A stretch of DNA of 64,000 bases from Tridacna crocea (taxonomy: Eukaryota; Mollusca; Bivalvia; Cardiida; Cardiidae), in assembly GCA_943736015.1 (NCBI GenBank), contig OX031063.1, positions 40,316,672-40,380,671 on the forward strand. Direction: 5' to 3'. Under the pieces are notes generated by a model. The model was not told the DNA's origin, searched no databases, and worked only from the letters and a program-made list of their open reading frames with translations. Position 1 is the stretch's first letter; each line of letters begins with the position of its first letter. Below are positions 10,424-22,100 of the stretch, one piece after another. The translations under genes and the position numbers were made by a program.

Positions 10424-10640
10424 ATCCTGTTCTAATCACAACTTTTTCACGAATATCAGTGCTGTCAAGGAAGTAACGGTGCATCAGGATTTTCCGAAAA
10501 CGCATATCAGTCTCTCAGTAAACTTTCTTTTTTTCCATTGGCCACACCATAGGCGAATTCTTTTTTTTTTGTTATCTTGTATGTCGATAAGTGACCTATC
10601 CTGCTCTTAAGTGACATCCTGTTCTAGCTCTTACTGAATA
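10424..10640 (-). promoter_or_regulatory. Candidate 5' UTR and promoter of the ATP8A-like gene
   Basis: This repeat-free stretch lies upstream of the proposed ATG. On the minus strand it contains a CCAAT box (plus-strand ATTGG at 10537-10541) and two pyrimidine or purine tracts. No TATA box is obvious. It is inferred from position only. Confidence 0.28.
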
Positions 10641-10643
10641 CTC

Positions 10644-10800
10644 CAACTCTTTACCAGACGACAACTAGGTTTGGTCAATAATTACTGAAAGTATTTGCAT
10701 ACAAAATATTTAATGGCACCAAATTTCTGAGATTTCTTGCAAGAGTAGAAAATGTTTTGGGCAAATCCAGATTATCAGCATTTTCTCATTTTCCCAAGAA
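10644..10800 (+). mobile_element. Decayed, 3'-truncated TTAA MITE
   Basis: It has a CTCTTTACCAGACGACAA end and part of the stem only. It is the first repeat upstream of the repeat-free ATP8A-like promoter region. Confidence 0.5.
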
Positions 10801-10998
10801 AAGAAGTTTTTTACTCATTATATTATCTAGATCCTTAGTAATGCCTGAAAATAGAATTCACTTAGAAGGATTTTTGTCTCATAGGCTTGACTAATCAAAC
10901 AGACAGAATAGATCCAACATCAAACTACACATTCTATGAAGTCTTGTCTTGATCTATGCCATCTTCAAAAGTCCCTGTTTTTGCATATTGGACCTTAA

Positions 10999-11193
10999 CT
11001 CTTTACCAAACAATAAAATTTTAAAGTAATCAAAATAGAAAGCACGTCTTAATTTTTTTTTATTTTGGAAGGGTATAAAACATTGTGGGAAAAGGACAAA
11101 ATGCTGGTTTCCAGCATTTTGTCCTTTTCCTACAATGTTTTCAAAACCTTTCCTTCTCAGGGTCGCTAAAAGTCGGGATTGTGTGATAAAGAG
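10999..11193 (+). mobile_element. TTAA MITE with short left arm
   Basis: TTAA at 10995; TTCA at the right end. Confidence 0.8.
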
Positions 11194-11254
11194 TTCAAGG
11201 TTAAAAACTTTTTTACCAGGGTAGTAAATCACGGCCAGACTGCCGTGACAAAAC

Positions 11255-11860
11255 TATTGTCTCTGAAAGAGTAGAAAACATTGTGGGAAAAGAAGAAAAT
11301 GCTGATAAACATGTTTTCAAAAGCAAATTTTTTCAGGTTTGTCAAAATATGGACTTGGTTTATAAATGGTTAGCCCTTCACCACAATACAGAATTCTAGA
11401 CCTGTTCAAACCAAAGCTTATGCATACTCCAAACTAGATATGGAAAAAATTTTTGAAAACTATTTTTACAGGCCAGTAAACATTACAGGAAATACTGAAT
11501 ACCAGCATTTTCTCCTCTTTCCATTGTGTTTTTAAAAGTTTCCTTTCTCAGTTAAAAGATTGTAAATGGATCATAACCAAAAGTTGTAATTTGAAATCCA
11601 GTGAATCTATAAAAAAAAATCATGACATGCAATTGTTCTTTTCGCCAACTCTTTACCAAACAACAAAAATTTGGATTTTTCAAATTTTAAAGCATTGCAG
11701 ATGAAAATTCAAATATGGCTTGAGTTCTTCTTTTTTGGCTTTGAAAGGGTAAAACACATTGTAGAAAAATGATAGTATGCTTGTTTTCTCCTTATCTTAC
11801 AATCTCTCTAAAAAGCTTTTTTTTTCTCAATGTCAAACTCAGTATTTAACACACATCAAA
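11255..11860 (+). mobile_element. Three decayed TTAA MITE copies in series
   Basis: Fragments lie at about 11255-11372, 11373-11560 and 11648-11860, all in the same orientation, with broken stems and eroded ends. Confidence 0.5.
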
Positions 11861-11894
11861 CTTAAAACAAAGCTGTCTCAGTCCTTCAAATTAA

Positions 11895-12115
11895 CCCATT
11901 ACCACAAAATCCCTACTTTTGATGACCCTGAGAAAGAAGCCTTTAGAAAACATTGTAGGAAAAGGAGAAAATGCTGGTAACCAGCATTTTTTCCTTTTCC
12001 CACAATTTTTTCTACTCTTCACAAAACAAATTTCAATTTTTCAGTCACTGTCATTTTGTCGTCTGCAAATGCTTTCAATTTGGACAAGCCTGCAATATTA
12101 TCATTTGGTAATGAG
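11895..12115 (-). mobile_element. TTAA MITE, full length
   Basis: TTAA at 11891 and 12116; 221 bp. Confidence 0.88.
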
Positions 12116-12399
12116 TTAAGTACACAGACAATTTTCATCTTATCCTATTCCTGCAAAACTGATAAAAAATTATGTTTTTTGCTTCCCATAAATACTTTTT
12201 GGGAAATTGTTGGTTGAAAGACAGAATGAGATGATTGTGTGATACGGGCTTCATGCATACTACCAAGGTATGTTTAAATCCATTTGAAACTATGTTTGAA
12301 AAAAGTTCCGAGAGCAAACAAGAGCTAAATACAGAGATAAGAGGGAAATTTATTAATTGAGGGATAATTCCCTATGTATATATGTATGTCCTTCATTAG

Positions 12400-12620
12400 C
12401 TCTTCACCAAACAACAAAATTCTAGACTGGTCCAAATTGAAAGCATTTGCAGATGACAAAATAAACATAATTCAAACATTGAAATTTGTTTCCAGCATGG
12501 TAGAAAACATTGTGGGAAAAGGAGAAAATACTGGTTACCAGCATTTTCTCCTTTTCCCTCAATGTTTTCAAAGGCTTTCTTTCTCAGGCTCATTAAAAGT
12601 CGGGATTGTGTGGTAAAGAG
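12400..12620 (+). mobile_element. TTAA MITE, full length
   Basis: 221 bp; flanking sites have drifted to TTAG and TTGA. Confidence 0.85.
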
Positions 12621-12771
12621 TTGAGAGTGCCTTTCGCAAATATAGATTACCTTTGCTGCAAGCGTAGATTTTGGGTACAGTTACTCTACAGTAAGTTTAA
12701 GTAAGGCACAGAAAAACTTCCTCCATAATCAGACGGGTCATTTAACGATATCATTCGTTACACATTAAAAT

Positions 12772-12936
12772 CAGCGACGTAGGAAGCATTTCAAGATTGG
12801 GGGAGCTAACTTCGAAATACTGAGATTTTTTGCGTGGTTATTTCATTGCGCTAAGAACTCATATTTTAGTTAAGTATGATTTTCTATTATTGGGGGGCTG
12901 AGCCCCACCCTAGCTCCCCCTGTTCCTACGGGCCTG
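12772..12936. mobile_element. MITE with CAGGCCCGTAGGAA ends, copy 1
   Basis: It is near-identical in sequence to 25953-26118 (AAGCATTTCAAGATT, ACTTCGAAATACTGAG, a GGGGGGCTGAGCCCC centre). No target duplication remains here. Confidence 0.75.
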
Positions 12937-13075
12937 GCTATTGATTGGTCGCCTCCGCACAATAAATGTCAAAATATGAAAAAAAATCACCGTAGCGTCA
13001 CATTTTTGAGTCTATTCGGTGCCTCTAAAATTACAAGATCCTAGTCTTTCACTCTTTGACACAAGTAGCCTACAT

Positions 13076-13320
13076 CAAGGCCGTCGGAAGCGGTCCGGCC
13101 GGTCCGGCCATGGCCGGACCAAATTTCTGCCCGAAAATGAAAAATGGCCAGACCAATTTTCGAAAAAAAAAAAGAGTAATATAAACCTAAAAAAATGTGC
13201 CAGAATGCACCAGAGAGCGTCTTATTTCCAAAATTTTTCCGGACCCCCCTAGCATGGCTTCGCGACTTCGTCGCTCGCCATACTGGCCGGACCAAATGAA
13301 ATTTCCTTCCGACGGGCCTG
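13076..13320. mobile_element. GC-rich short element with related CAGGCCCGTCGGAAG ends
   Basis: Inverted ends CAAGGCCGTCGGAAG and CTTCCGACGGGCCTG are flanked by a 5-bp direct repeat TACAT (13071-13075 and 13321-13325). The interior repeats GGCCGGACC on both strands and is unrelated to the 165-bp family apart from the ends. Confidence 0.65.
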
Positions 13321-13349
13321 TACATGTAACAGTGGCAATGATGCAACAG

Positions 13350-13488
13350 AGGGTCTTTACCAAACGACAAAATTTAAGATTTATCCAACCCGAAACCAAT
13401 TGTAGATGACAAAATAATGCGTCTGAAGAATTGAAATTTGTTTTAAGAAGAAAAGAAAGCATTGTTGGATAAAAGAGAAAATGTCACA
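13350..13488 (+). mobile_element. Left half of a TTAA MITE
   Basis: It starts CTTTACCAAACGACAAAATT and stops inside the stem. Confidence 0.55.
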
Positions 13489-14426
13489 GACGCGTACAAT
13501 TAACCGTTTTTCCCAAATACTGTTTTGATTCTCGCGCCAGTAGGCCTACAACCCGGATCACTTGTACTCTCTACAAAGGAGGTCATGAAATTTTGCAGAC
13601 ACGAAATTTAAAGAAAAATATTCGCCTATCTGGTTTTTCTTTACATCTATTCCTATTTAAAGAAAAGAACTACAAAGATATTCCTATTAGATCTACCCTA
13701 ATTGTAGACTAAAAAGAAATAAGTGGGCCTGCTAATATGCGCTAGCTCGAAACATTCTCTCGTCGTCGTCTGCGCATGTCATATTCTCCGAAGATCTATT
13801 CGGCCTGTCTGCATCACCTATCCACCCCAATACTTGGAAAAAGTAGGGCTTATACCGAAGCTATTAGCCTATATTACCCAAGCATGTGGGGGCTCTTTCA
13901 ATAAATGGCCGATTGTAAATCGGTTATATGCTAGCCGATCAAAGCTAAATGAATGGCACCAGTTAGCTTTTTATTAAGTAAGTTTACGTTTATTTCATTT
14001 GAAATTCAAAGTTAACGGTTGTTGTTGTTATAAAAAATCAACCCTTTTCTGTAGCCAGAATGCCCAAATTAGAACTATGTGTATTTGAAGAATGCCGTCT
14101 GCATGATCTATCGGAAGATCTATAATGATGCGCATGTACGTACAATAAACTGGACCCGTTGTACATTTTCATGTACATACAGATCTATAAACAGAGTAGA
14201 TTAATTTGAGACTGCGCAGTACATGCAGATCTATATTGTCTGTTAAGGCAATATTTTCTAGATCTACTAAAATTAACTTTGAAATGGACAATGGTAGGTT
14301 ATGTATTCTACGTTAATATAGGCCTAGATTAAATGATGATTTCGAGCCAATGATATCTCTACAATCGAATCTTTAACTAAACAGTCTGAACAGCGTTTCG
14401 CAAACAAAGAGTTAAACCTCCTTACC
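13489..14426. other. Intergenic sequence without recognisable repeats
   Basis: No gene, RNA or repeat was recognised. The open frame at 13723-13977 has no homology that I can see. Confidence 0.4.
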
Positions 14427-17102
14427 CACTGTATGGAAACTCTGTACGGGAAATTTCTTAGGTGAATTCAAGATGGCGGATACGTGTTATTGACAAAGTA
14501 AGTGTCGTTTAATTTTGGTCCAAACTTGTTTCAAATTGCATTCCCTACAACGAGTAAGGTACCAATCTAAAGAGCTTTGATTGAAAAATCAGGCGATAGT
14601 AGCTTATGAGAAAACGGGAGTGCCTTTTGTCTGTAATCCCGCGCTGAACATGATGTTTTGATGAAGTTGAAAAACTAAGCGGGAGACCGGAAGAAAACTG
14701 GCTTTATTTCATCGAATAGAAAGCTAATGAAAAAAAGAATGTACCTCGATCGGTGGGGAAATGTCATATTCTTACAACTGTACCAAAATATTTTGCTTAT
14801 ATTTACTGATTTAGCTGTTATAAAGTTTTGAAATTTTGCATGGTGTACTCTTCGGTGCAAACCGAAACTAAACCACTGTACGGTTGGGTGATTGGAATTT
14901 CTGTACGCTTCGGTAACAAATATATAGTCAAAAGTCTGTACGCTTCGGTGAGAATGATTAAAGGAGAAAAATGCTACAACACTCTACCTGTTACATGTAT
15001 TTCTCGCACAGCGTGAATTCCTAATACAAGTACATGTAAATGAAACCTAGTTGTGTCATTTACTCTATATCTTGTTTATTATGTTAAAACTGTATAATGC
15101 CTCAAAAATGAGTCACGCCAGGGTTTCCTGGCTTTGTAAGGATTTGATAGAGATTTCTTTGTTATTCCTATTTTCTAAAGGAAAAGTATGAGTCATTTTA
15201 AAATAGTGTTTAAAATGAGTGTGAATTAAAAAAAAAACTTATCCCCAGATAAAACTACAATGTATCAACGTATTCAGATGAGCTCGATCAAGACCTTTTA
15301 TTCGGGTATACTAAATACCGGAGTGTAACAAAATAAAAATATGTTATTAACAGAATGTAATAAACAATTTTTAAGTTCCATGTATATGATTCTGTAGTAG
15401 AACACTGAAAACAGAAGAAGAAAAAAATCACCAAAGTAGTTCCTCATCCGTGTAACCGAAACATAAAAGTGGGAGTTTATAAATTAAAAGCTTTAAAATG
15501 AAAGCTACAGAATAAAGACAATGTCCCTTGGAAATGCTTACAAAATAAACAAGATATAAAGGGGACGTAATTCAGAAAATTATGTAATGAAGACAGAGTT
15601 GCCTGGGTGTGTTGTATATCATTCAGAGTTTCTAGTCAAAGGATTTGATACTTTGAAAATTAAGGTCGAAATTAATGTTTTTTTTTTTTCCCTAAATGAA
15701 AAGAGAGCCATGGTTCTTCTAGGCTGAATTTCTCATTTCTATCAATGTATGAAAATTGATGGTTTCAATCAATGAAAAAACGCATAATCATGCTAAAGCG
15801 AAACTCTTAAATGTGAATTTAACAACAGGCACACGATTATCCTTTTTAAAAGGTCTCTTAAGGTATAAAGAATAACAAATGATCACTACTGACTAGGCAA
15901 TATTAATGTATATTAAAAAAGAGCTATAGCTACGAGGCAGTGCACAAAGGAGTTTTTTATTGCATTTTTCACTGCCGGTTCTTAGTGTTTGAAAAGTCAA
16001 GCCAAAGCTCAGAGATGTGTCATTGTTTGATACGGGCTTTCTATGACTTTCCAACTGGTTCTGGTCCGATCAACACAAAGTTTGCTCTGAAAGTGCTTCA
16101 ACTGTTCACCAGCACTGAGCTTGGGCTCTAAAAATGCGTCGCCAACAGACATACAAACATAACCAGTGTTCTTTGTGGAATTCTAACCAACACAATCCAC
16201 AAAAAGTTACTAAAAATCTGCATTACCTACTGCGCCACGGAGGACCCCTGATCAATAAATGATGATAGAGGAGGTACGGTTCTATATTTCGCTTTTCACA
16301 TAATGCGTCTTTGCAATTTATACTTTGGATGGCTTCTACATTTTTTGGTTTCAGACCAAGACAAAAACCTTAAGTTTATTATTTTTATTTTAAGGCCTAT
16401 ATATATGTATACAAGATGCTTCTGTTCATGTTGCTCTGCACTTCTCAATAACGAGCCGTTTTAGTGTACGAAGTTGGGGATTTATACATCACGTTTCTTT
16501 GAGTTCAACGTAAAAACATCAAGTAAATGACCCATGTAGGTTGTTCGTACATTTCTTTTTTTCCTCCCTTAATTGTTTTCACTGAAGCGTACAGATTTTT
16601 GACTTCATATTTGTTACCGAAGCGTACAGAAATTCCAATCACCCAACCGTACAGTAGTTTAGTTTCGGTTTGCACCGAAGAGTACACCATGCAAAATTTC
16701 AAAACTTTATAACAGCTAAATCAGTAAATATAAGCAAAGTATTTTGGTACAGTTGTAAGAATATGACATTTCCCCACCGATCGAGGTACATTCTTTTTTC
16801 AATTGCTTTCTATTCGATGAAATAAAGCCAGTTTTCTTCCGGTCTCCCGCTTAGTTTTTCAACTTCATCAAAACATCATGTTTAGCGCGGGATTACAGAC
16901 AAGAGGCACTCCCGTTTTCTCATAAGCTACTATCGCCTGATTTTTCAATCAAAGCTCTTTAGATTGGTACCTTACTCGTTATAGGGGATGCGATTTGAAA
17001 CAAGTTTGGACCAAAATTAAACGACACTTACTTTGTCAATAACACGTATCCGCCATCTTGAATTCACCGAAGAAATTTCCCGTACAGAGTTTCCATACAG
17101 TG
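14427..17102. mobile_element. Foldback element with about 535-bp inverted arms
   Basis: The left arm (14427 to about 14965) begins CACTGTATGGAAACTCTGTA. It is repeated in inverted orientation at about 16566-17102, ending TACAGAGTTTCCATACAGTG, with only scattered differences such as one indel near 14740. The 1.6-kb centre is AT-rich with no convincing ORF. Each arm encodes the same chance reading MKFCMVYSSVQTETK. A target duplication was not found. It could be a foldback transposon or two inverted copies of one repeat. Confidence 0.75.
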
Positions 17103-17118
17103 CTAGAGAACACATGTT

Positions 17119-17322
17119 TTTAACGCTTTACAAAGCGATAAATTGAAAGCACCAGCAGACGATAAAATAAATATGACACAAAAAATGAAACTTGACTTTA
17201 GAAGAGTAAGGAACAATGTGGGAGAAGAAGAAAATGCTGGTTACCAGCATTTTCTTCTTTTCCCACTTTGTTTTCAGACGGCTTCTTCGTCTGTGTCATA
17301 AAACGAAGGATTTTTTGCCAAA
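17119..17322 (+). mobile_element. Diverged TTAA MITE
   Basis: The stem GAAGAAAATGCTGG / CCAGCATTTTCTTC is intact, but the ends are eroded. Confidence 0.65.
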
Positions 17323-17539
17323 GGAAAAATACATTTACAGAAAAAAAAGTTATTGAAAATGCACTGTGGGAAAAGGAGAAATTCTAGATCTATTTAATTG
17401 CTAGCACATCATCATTTTCCCTACACTAATCTCTATCTTTTCAAGGACAAATTCAATCATTTGAACAACATTAAAATACTTGGGTCATGCTCTGTGACAA
17501 GGGAGCTTGATGCATCTACAAAAAGCACCGACTTGGGGA

Positions 17540-17964
17540 AATCTGCTCAGGCAGGCAGACCTATCCCGAACCTTTTTGCTACAGGTCCCGGGATTTCCCA
17601 CATGCCAAGGATCTGTATAGTTCTTTATTAAACGACAAAATTCTAGACTTATCCTGAATGAAAGCATTTGCAGACGACAAAAGACATTCTGCTCAGGCAT
17701 GCAGACCTATACCGGAACTTTTTGCTACTGGTCCATTTCCTACATGTCAAGGACCTGTTTAATTCTTTACCAAACGACAAAATTCTAGACTTATCCAGAA
17801 TGAAAGCATTTGCAGACGACAAAAGAAACTCCGCTCAGGCAGACCTATGCCGGAACTTTTATGGTACATGTCTTTTTCCTACATTTCAAGGACCTGTTTA
17901 ACTCTTTACCAAACGACAAAATTCTGGACTTGTCCAAATTGAAAGCATTTGCAGACGACAAAAG
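17540..17964. repeat. Tandem repeat, about 140-bp period, three units
   Basis: Each unit joins CTCAGGCAGACCTAT...GGACCTGTTTAA to the left end of a TTAA MITE up to GCAGACGACAAAAG. The GACGACAAAAG landmark falls at 17673, 17814 and 17954. The last unit runs into the complete MITE at 17902. Confidence 0.8.
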
Positions 17965-18122
17965 AAACGGAAATCAAATATAGAAATTTGATTTGGTAAG
18001 GGGAAAAAACATTGTGGGAAAGGGAGAAAATGCTGGTTACCAGCATTTTCTCCATTTCCCACCATGTTTTCAACAGGCTTTTTTTTCAGGGTCGTCAAAA
18101 GTTGCGATTGTGTGGTGAAGGG
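17902..18122 (+). mobile_element. TTAA MITE, full length, at the end of a tandem array
   Basis: TTAA at 17898 and 18123; 221 bp. Confidence 0.87.
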
Positions 18123-18305
18123 TTAAGTCAGTATTCGGCTGGTTGTTGGACTAAATTGATTTTATTGGTTCATGATCACGTGATCACTTCCTTGGTATCA
18201 TTCATTAAGACGCATTAATCCTCCTTTTGTCAGAGGATGGGTCACTTAAAACAATCTAGAACAAGTCAATTTTGAGGTCTGGTAAAAGGTTGAAACTCGA
18301 CTTAA

Positions 18306-18526
18306 CCCATTACCACACGGCAAAAGGTTAAACCTATCCAAATTGAGAGCATTTGCAGACGACAGTTTTAGTGTGGCTCAAATGGTGTAATATTTCTTTG
18401 ATAGAGAAGAAAACATTCTGGGAAAAGGCGAAAATGCTGGTTTCCAGCATTTTCTTCTTTTCCCACAATGTTTTCAAAAGGCTTCATTCCCAGGTGCGTC
18501 AAAAGTCTTTATTTTGTGGTGAAGGG
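18306..18526 (+). mobile_element. TTAA MITE, full length
   Basis: TTAA at 18302 and 18527; 221 bp; diverged arms. Confidence 0.85.
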
Positions 18527-18585
18527 TTAACTAGATCTATATAAACGAAGGCCTGCAGTATCGCTCTATTGAATTAGAAATTTAA

Positions 18586-18763
18586 ACCCTTAGGCTGCTT
18601 ACGGGGACTTGCTGATCTTTTGTGGACAGTGTAGATCAAGATCAGACTGCACAGAACGTGCAGTCTGATCTTGGATCTACCATGTCCGATAAGTAGATAT
18701 TTTTTCTTTAAAAAATGCATTTGAAATAGTATTTTTAAGATTATTTATTACAGGATGAGGGGG
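18586..18763 (+). mobile_element. Second TTAA-flanked family with GATCAGACTGCACA palindrome
   Basis: TTAA at 18582 and 18764; left end ACCCTTAGGCTGC. The centre AGATCAAGATCAGACTGCAC pairs with GTGCAGTCTGATCTTGGATC. Confidence 0.7.
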
Positions 18764-18998
18764 TTAACTCGATCAAGTAAAGAGCTACTTTCTGTTTTGG
18801 TTCCGACGCGGAAGACACGATTCATATTTTCCATAAATGTAATCAAAACCGAGGCCTTTTGTTTCCTGGGACATTTCGGGAAAACCATTTTGGTCGCCAT
18901 TTTTTGATATGAGAGTGTTCTCTAAATTCTAATATTGAGGATCATTCCACATAATTCGATTTAAAGACGCGATTTCTGAAATTGAAATTCTGTTAAGG

Positions 18999-19120
18999 AT
19001 GGAAATAAGGCCATCGGACATTCGTTTTTCCCAGGATTCTATCAATAATGTGTTTGACAAGCGATCCCTCCATTCGAATAAACCAATCGGACAAACTTTG
19101 GACGAGCTCTGTGAATACAG
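18999..19120 (+). CDS. Fusion gene, exon 1
   Basis: It encodes 40 complete codons, MEIRPSDIRFSQDS to TLDELCEY, plus AG of the next codon, before the donor GTGAGA. It carries the first ParB-like motif. Confidence 0.72.
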
Positions 19121-22100
19121 GTGAGAAAATAATTCGACGTCTGCTCTGTAAAAGGGGGTTTTCATTCATTTGCAAAAAGAATATTGACCGAAGTTAGCTT
19201 GCGTCGCCATTGCAGACTGACTCGAATCGAAACGATTTTTCTATTGGTTTTGTAAGTGTCAAATGGCCATTCTATCGCATGATGCAGTAGGTTTTTACCA
19301 CAGGAATCTGACATTCTATAACCAAAATAAATGATAAAATATGGAAAAAAATCCCCCCCCCCCCCTATATAATATAAACACAAGGAGTGCAACGTCTCGA
19401 TTGCTGGCGCGAGCACCCGACAGTCTTTCCCAACCAAAATCACCCACGAAACAAACATTGATCATAATCCCCTTCAGCCTAGCGATAGACAAGACATCAA
19501 TGTACCTGCAACATCCGGCGATACCTCAGTAGACACCTTTCAACCGGAGATATCCGTCATGTTTTACAGCTCTATCAGGACATTTTGATTTATCAGGGTG
19601 GCCATTCGCTGACGTCACAGAAAGTAGCAGGTAGCGTATTTTCGTATTACTTATTACTATTATTTTTTTCGTTTTTAAGATACTTATGGACATCACATGA
19701 TACTACAGATTTTTCTAGAATCTTTAGTATCATTTGATGTCCATAAATGTCTTAAAATCGAAAAAAATAATAGCAATAAGTAATACGAAAATACGCTTCC
19801 TTGCACTTCTTGTGACGTCAGCGAATGGCCACCCGGATAAATAAAAATGACCTGATAGAGCTGTAAAACATGACGGATATCTCCGATTGAAAGGTGTCTA
19901 CTGAGGTATCGCCGGATGTCGCAGGTACATTAATGTCTTGTCTATCGCTAGGCTGAAGGGGATTATGATCAATGTTTGTTTCGTGGGTGATTTTGGTTGG
20001 GAAAGGCTGTCGGGTGCTCGCGCCAGCAATCGAGACGTTGCACTCCTTGTGATTATATTATATAGGGGGGGATTTTTTTTCCCCATATTTTATCATTTAT
20101 TTTGGTTATAGAATGTCAGATTCCTGTGGTTTTTACATAAAGACGATCCACCGATCTAGATAGACTATGTGACGACAATGCAATAAAGCCCCTTCCCCCC
20201 TCCCCCACCCCCATCACGCCCCCACAGAGCAATATGCTCATTTGAATGTGCACAACACTAAAAACCTTTCGGGGCCTGAAACAGTAGATGTAAATCTAAA
20301 CAGTAATTCTATTAGACGAAAGCAAAGATTTGTCCATGATAGAAACATTTACAGACAATGAATCGAATGTGACTTAAAAGACGCTATTTTTAACAAGTTG
20401 GCAAAAGAAGCCGGGAGAGGTCAGTATCAATGTTTTCCAATAATTCGTTGGCTTTTAATTGCAATATATTCTGGTAAATGTTAACAAGAAAGTAATAAAA
20501 GCCTCCGCGTAGAAACCTCATATGCTTTACATGAAGGTCATCTGGCCTTCTTGTTGCGTTTTCAAGATCTTGTGTAGCAGTCATCTTTTTCTTTTTTAAC
20601 GAAATTTTCTTATTTTTTCTTCTGCTTAGATTTATTTGCTTAATGAAAAATTACAATTATTTTAGGGGTAATTTGCAGCCATTGCAAATTAATGTAACAA
20701 ATATTTTTTCTGAAATTCGTAATATAAAAACAAACCACGTCTATTTCCTGTTTCGCATTTTTGATTTCGCTTTATTTACAAAACCGTGAGGAAACAGACT
20801 GTGTATCAGAACAATTTCGCTAGAAAAATGGATTTAGACAGCAAATTCTGTGGCAGTCTTGCCTTTTAAACTCACCACTGTTGGAGAGGTCTGATGACCT
20901 CTCCAGTCAGTAGAAAATAAGAAGGATAAAATGCTGTTTACCAATGACTTCATACATGATGATGCAGTGTGTTATTTATGTTAATCTGTGAGTCTGCGTT
21001 TAAAGTTACACTATCGTTGTCGTTAATTTGATTTAAAAAACTACATTTTTCATGTTGAGTCAATTATACATGTCACCAGCAACTGGATAGGTGCAAATAG
21101 ATCCAATAATATGCTACCGATACCGTCAAGAATGAATACCAGCGTAAGCACCGTTTGGATATGAAAATCTTCCATCAGAAGCAGGCAATGTATTGAAAAA
21201 TTGCTTACTAATTGTTGGTAAACACCCCTGTTAAACGCTAGTTTGGTGCCAACACACGGAAAACGCCCAAAGATGATTCTGTGATATTGCAATTTTTGAA
21301 TTTTTCCTACTGACAAATATACTAAATTACATTATTACATAACATATTGGGTAATGTAGATCTACGATTCTGTGAAGTCTGATCTGGGTCAGACGTTCTA
21401 TCCCGCCAACCCTATACCAAACAAGCACGATCCTGTTGACGAAGTCGTTTGAAACACTGTAGAAAATGGAGGAAATGCTAGTAACTAGCATTTCTCCTTG
21501 TTTCCGTAATGCTTTTACCTTTTTAACCCTTAACCAAACGACAAAATTTTAGACTGGTCCAAATTAAAACCACTTGCAGACGATATAGTAAACGTAACTG
21601 AAATATTGAAATTCATTTCCGGCAGGGTAGAAAACGTTGTGGAAAAAGGAGAAAATGCTGGTTACCAGCATTTTCTCCTTTTCCCACAATGTTTTCAAAA
21701 GGCTTCTATCTCAGGGTCGTTAAAACCAGGGATTGTTTAGTAAAGGGTTAAATACAAATCCATCCATTTGGGCCGTATTCACTTTGTTATTTTCGATCTT
21801 AGTTATTTTTGACGAGTCTGAAGTCATGTCGTTTCTGCGTAAGTTCTCTGAATAAGCGTAAAAGTCTTTTTTTTTCCTTGCAGATGTTCTGTGAACGATA
21901 TTCCAAGAATTACTGTCGTGATGGAAGGAGGTAAATGGATAACAGCCGATAATCGCCGCTTGTGGGTATTTCGAGAACTTGAGAGACTTGGGAAATGTGA
22001 AACGGTACCAGTTAATGTTGGATATCACATACCTTTACAAAAGAGAACATCCTACAATAACGGAACATCAATTTTAGTCAGAGGCAACCCAGGTGGAATT

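Noticed and set aside
13041-13462. Overlapping ORFs of 70-109 codons rich in Arg, Gly and Ser
   Set aside because: They come from the GC-rich short element with CAGGCCCGTCGGAAG ends and the MITE fragment next to it.
14828-16702. Two ORFs reading MKFCMVYSSVQTETK
   Set aside because: They are the same chance frame in the two inverted arms of the foldback element.
19341-20086. Paired ORFs with SATSRLLARAPDSLSQPKSP
   Set aside because: Mirror-image readings of the 830-bp palindrome; no homology seen.
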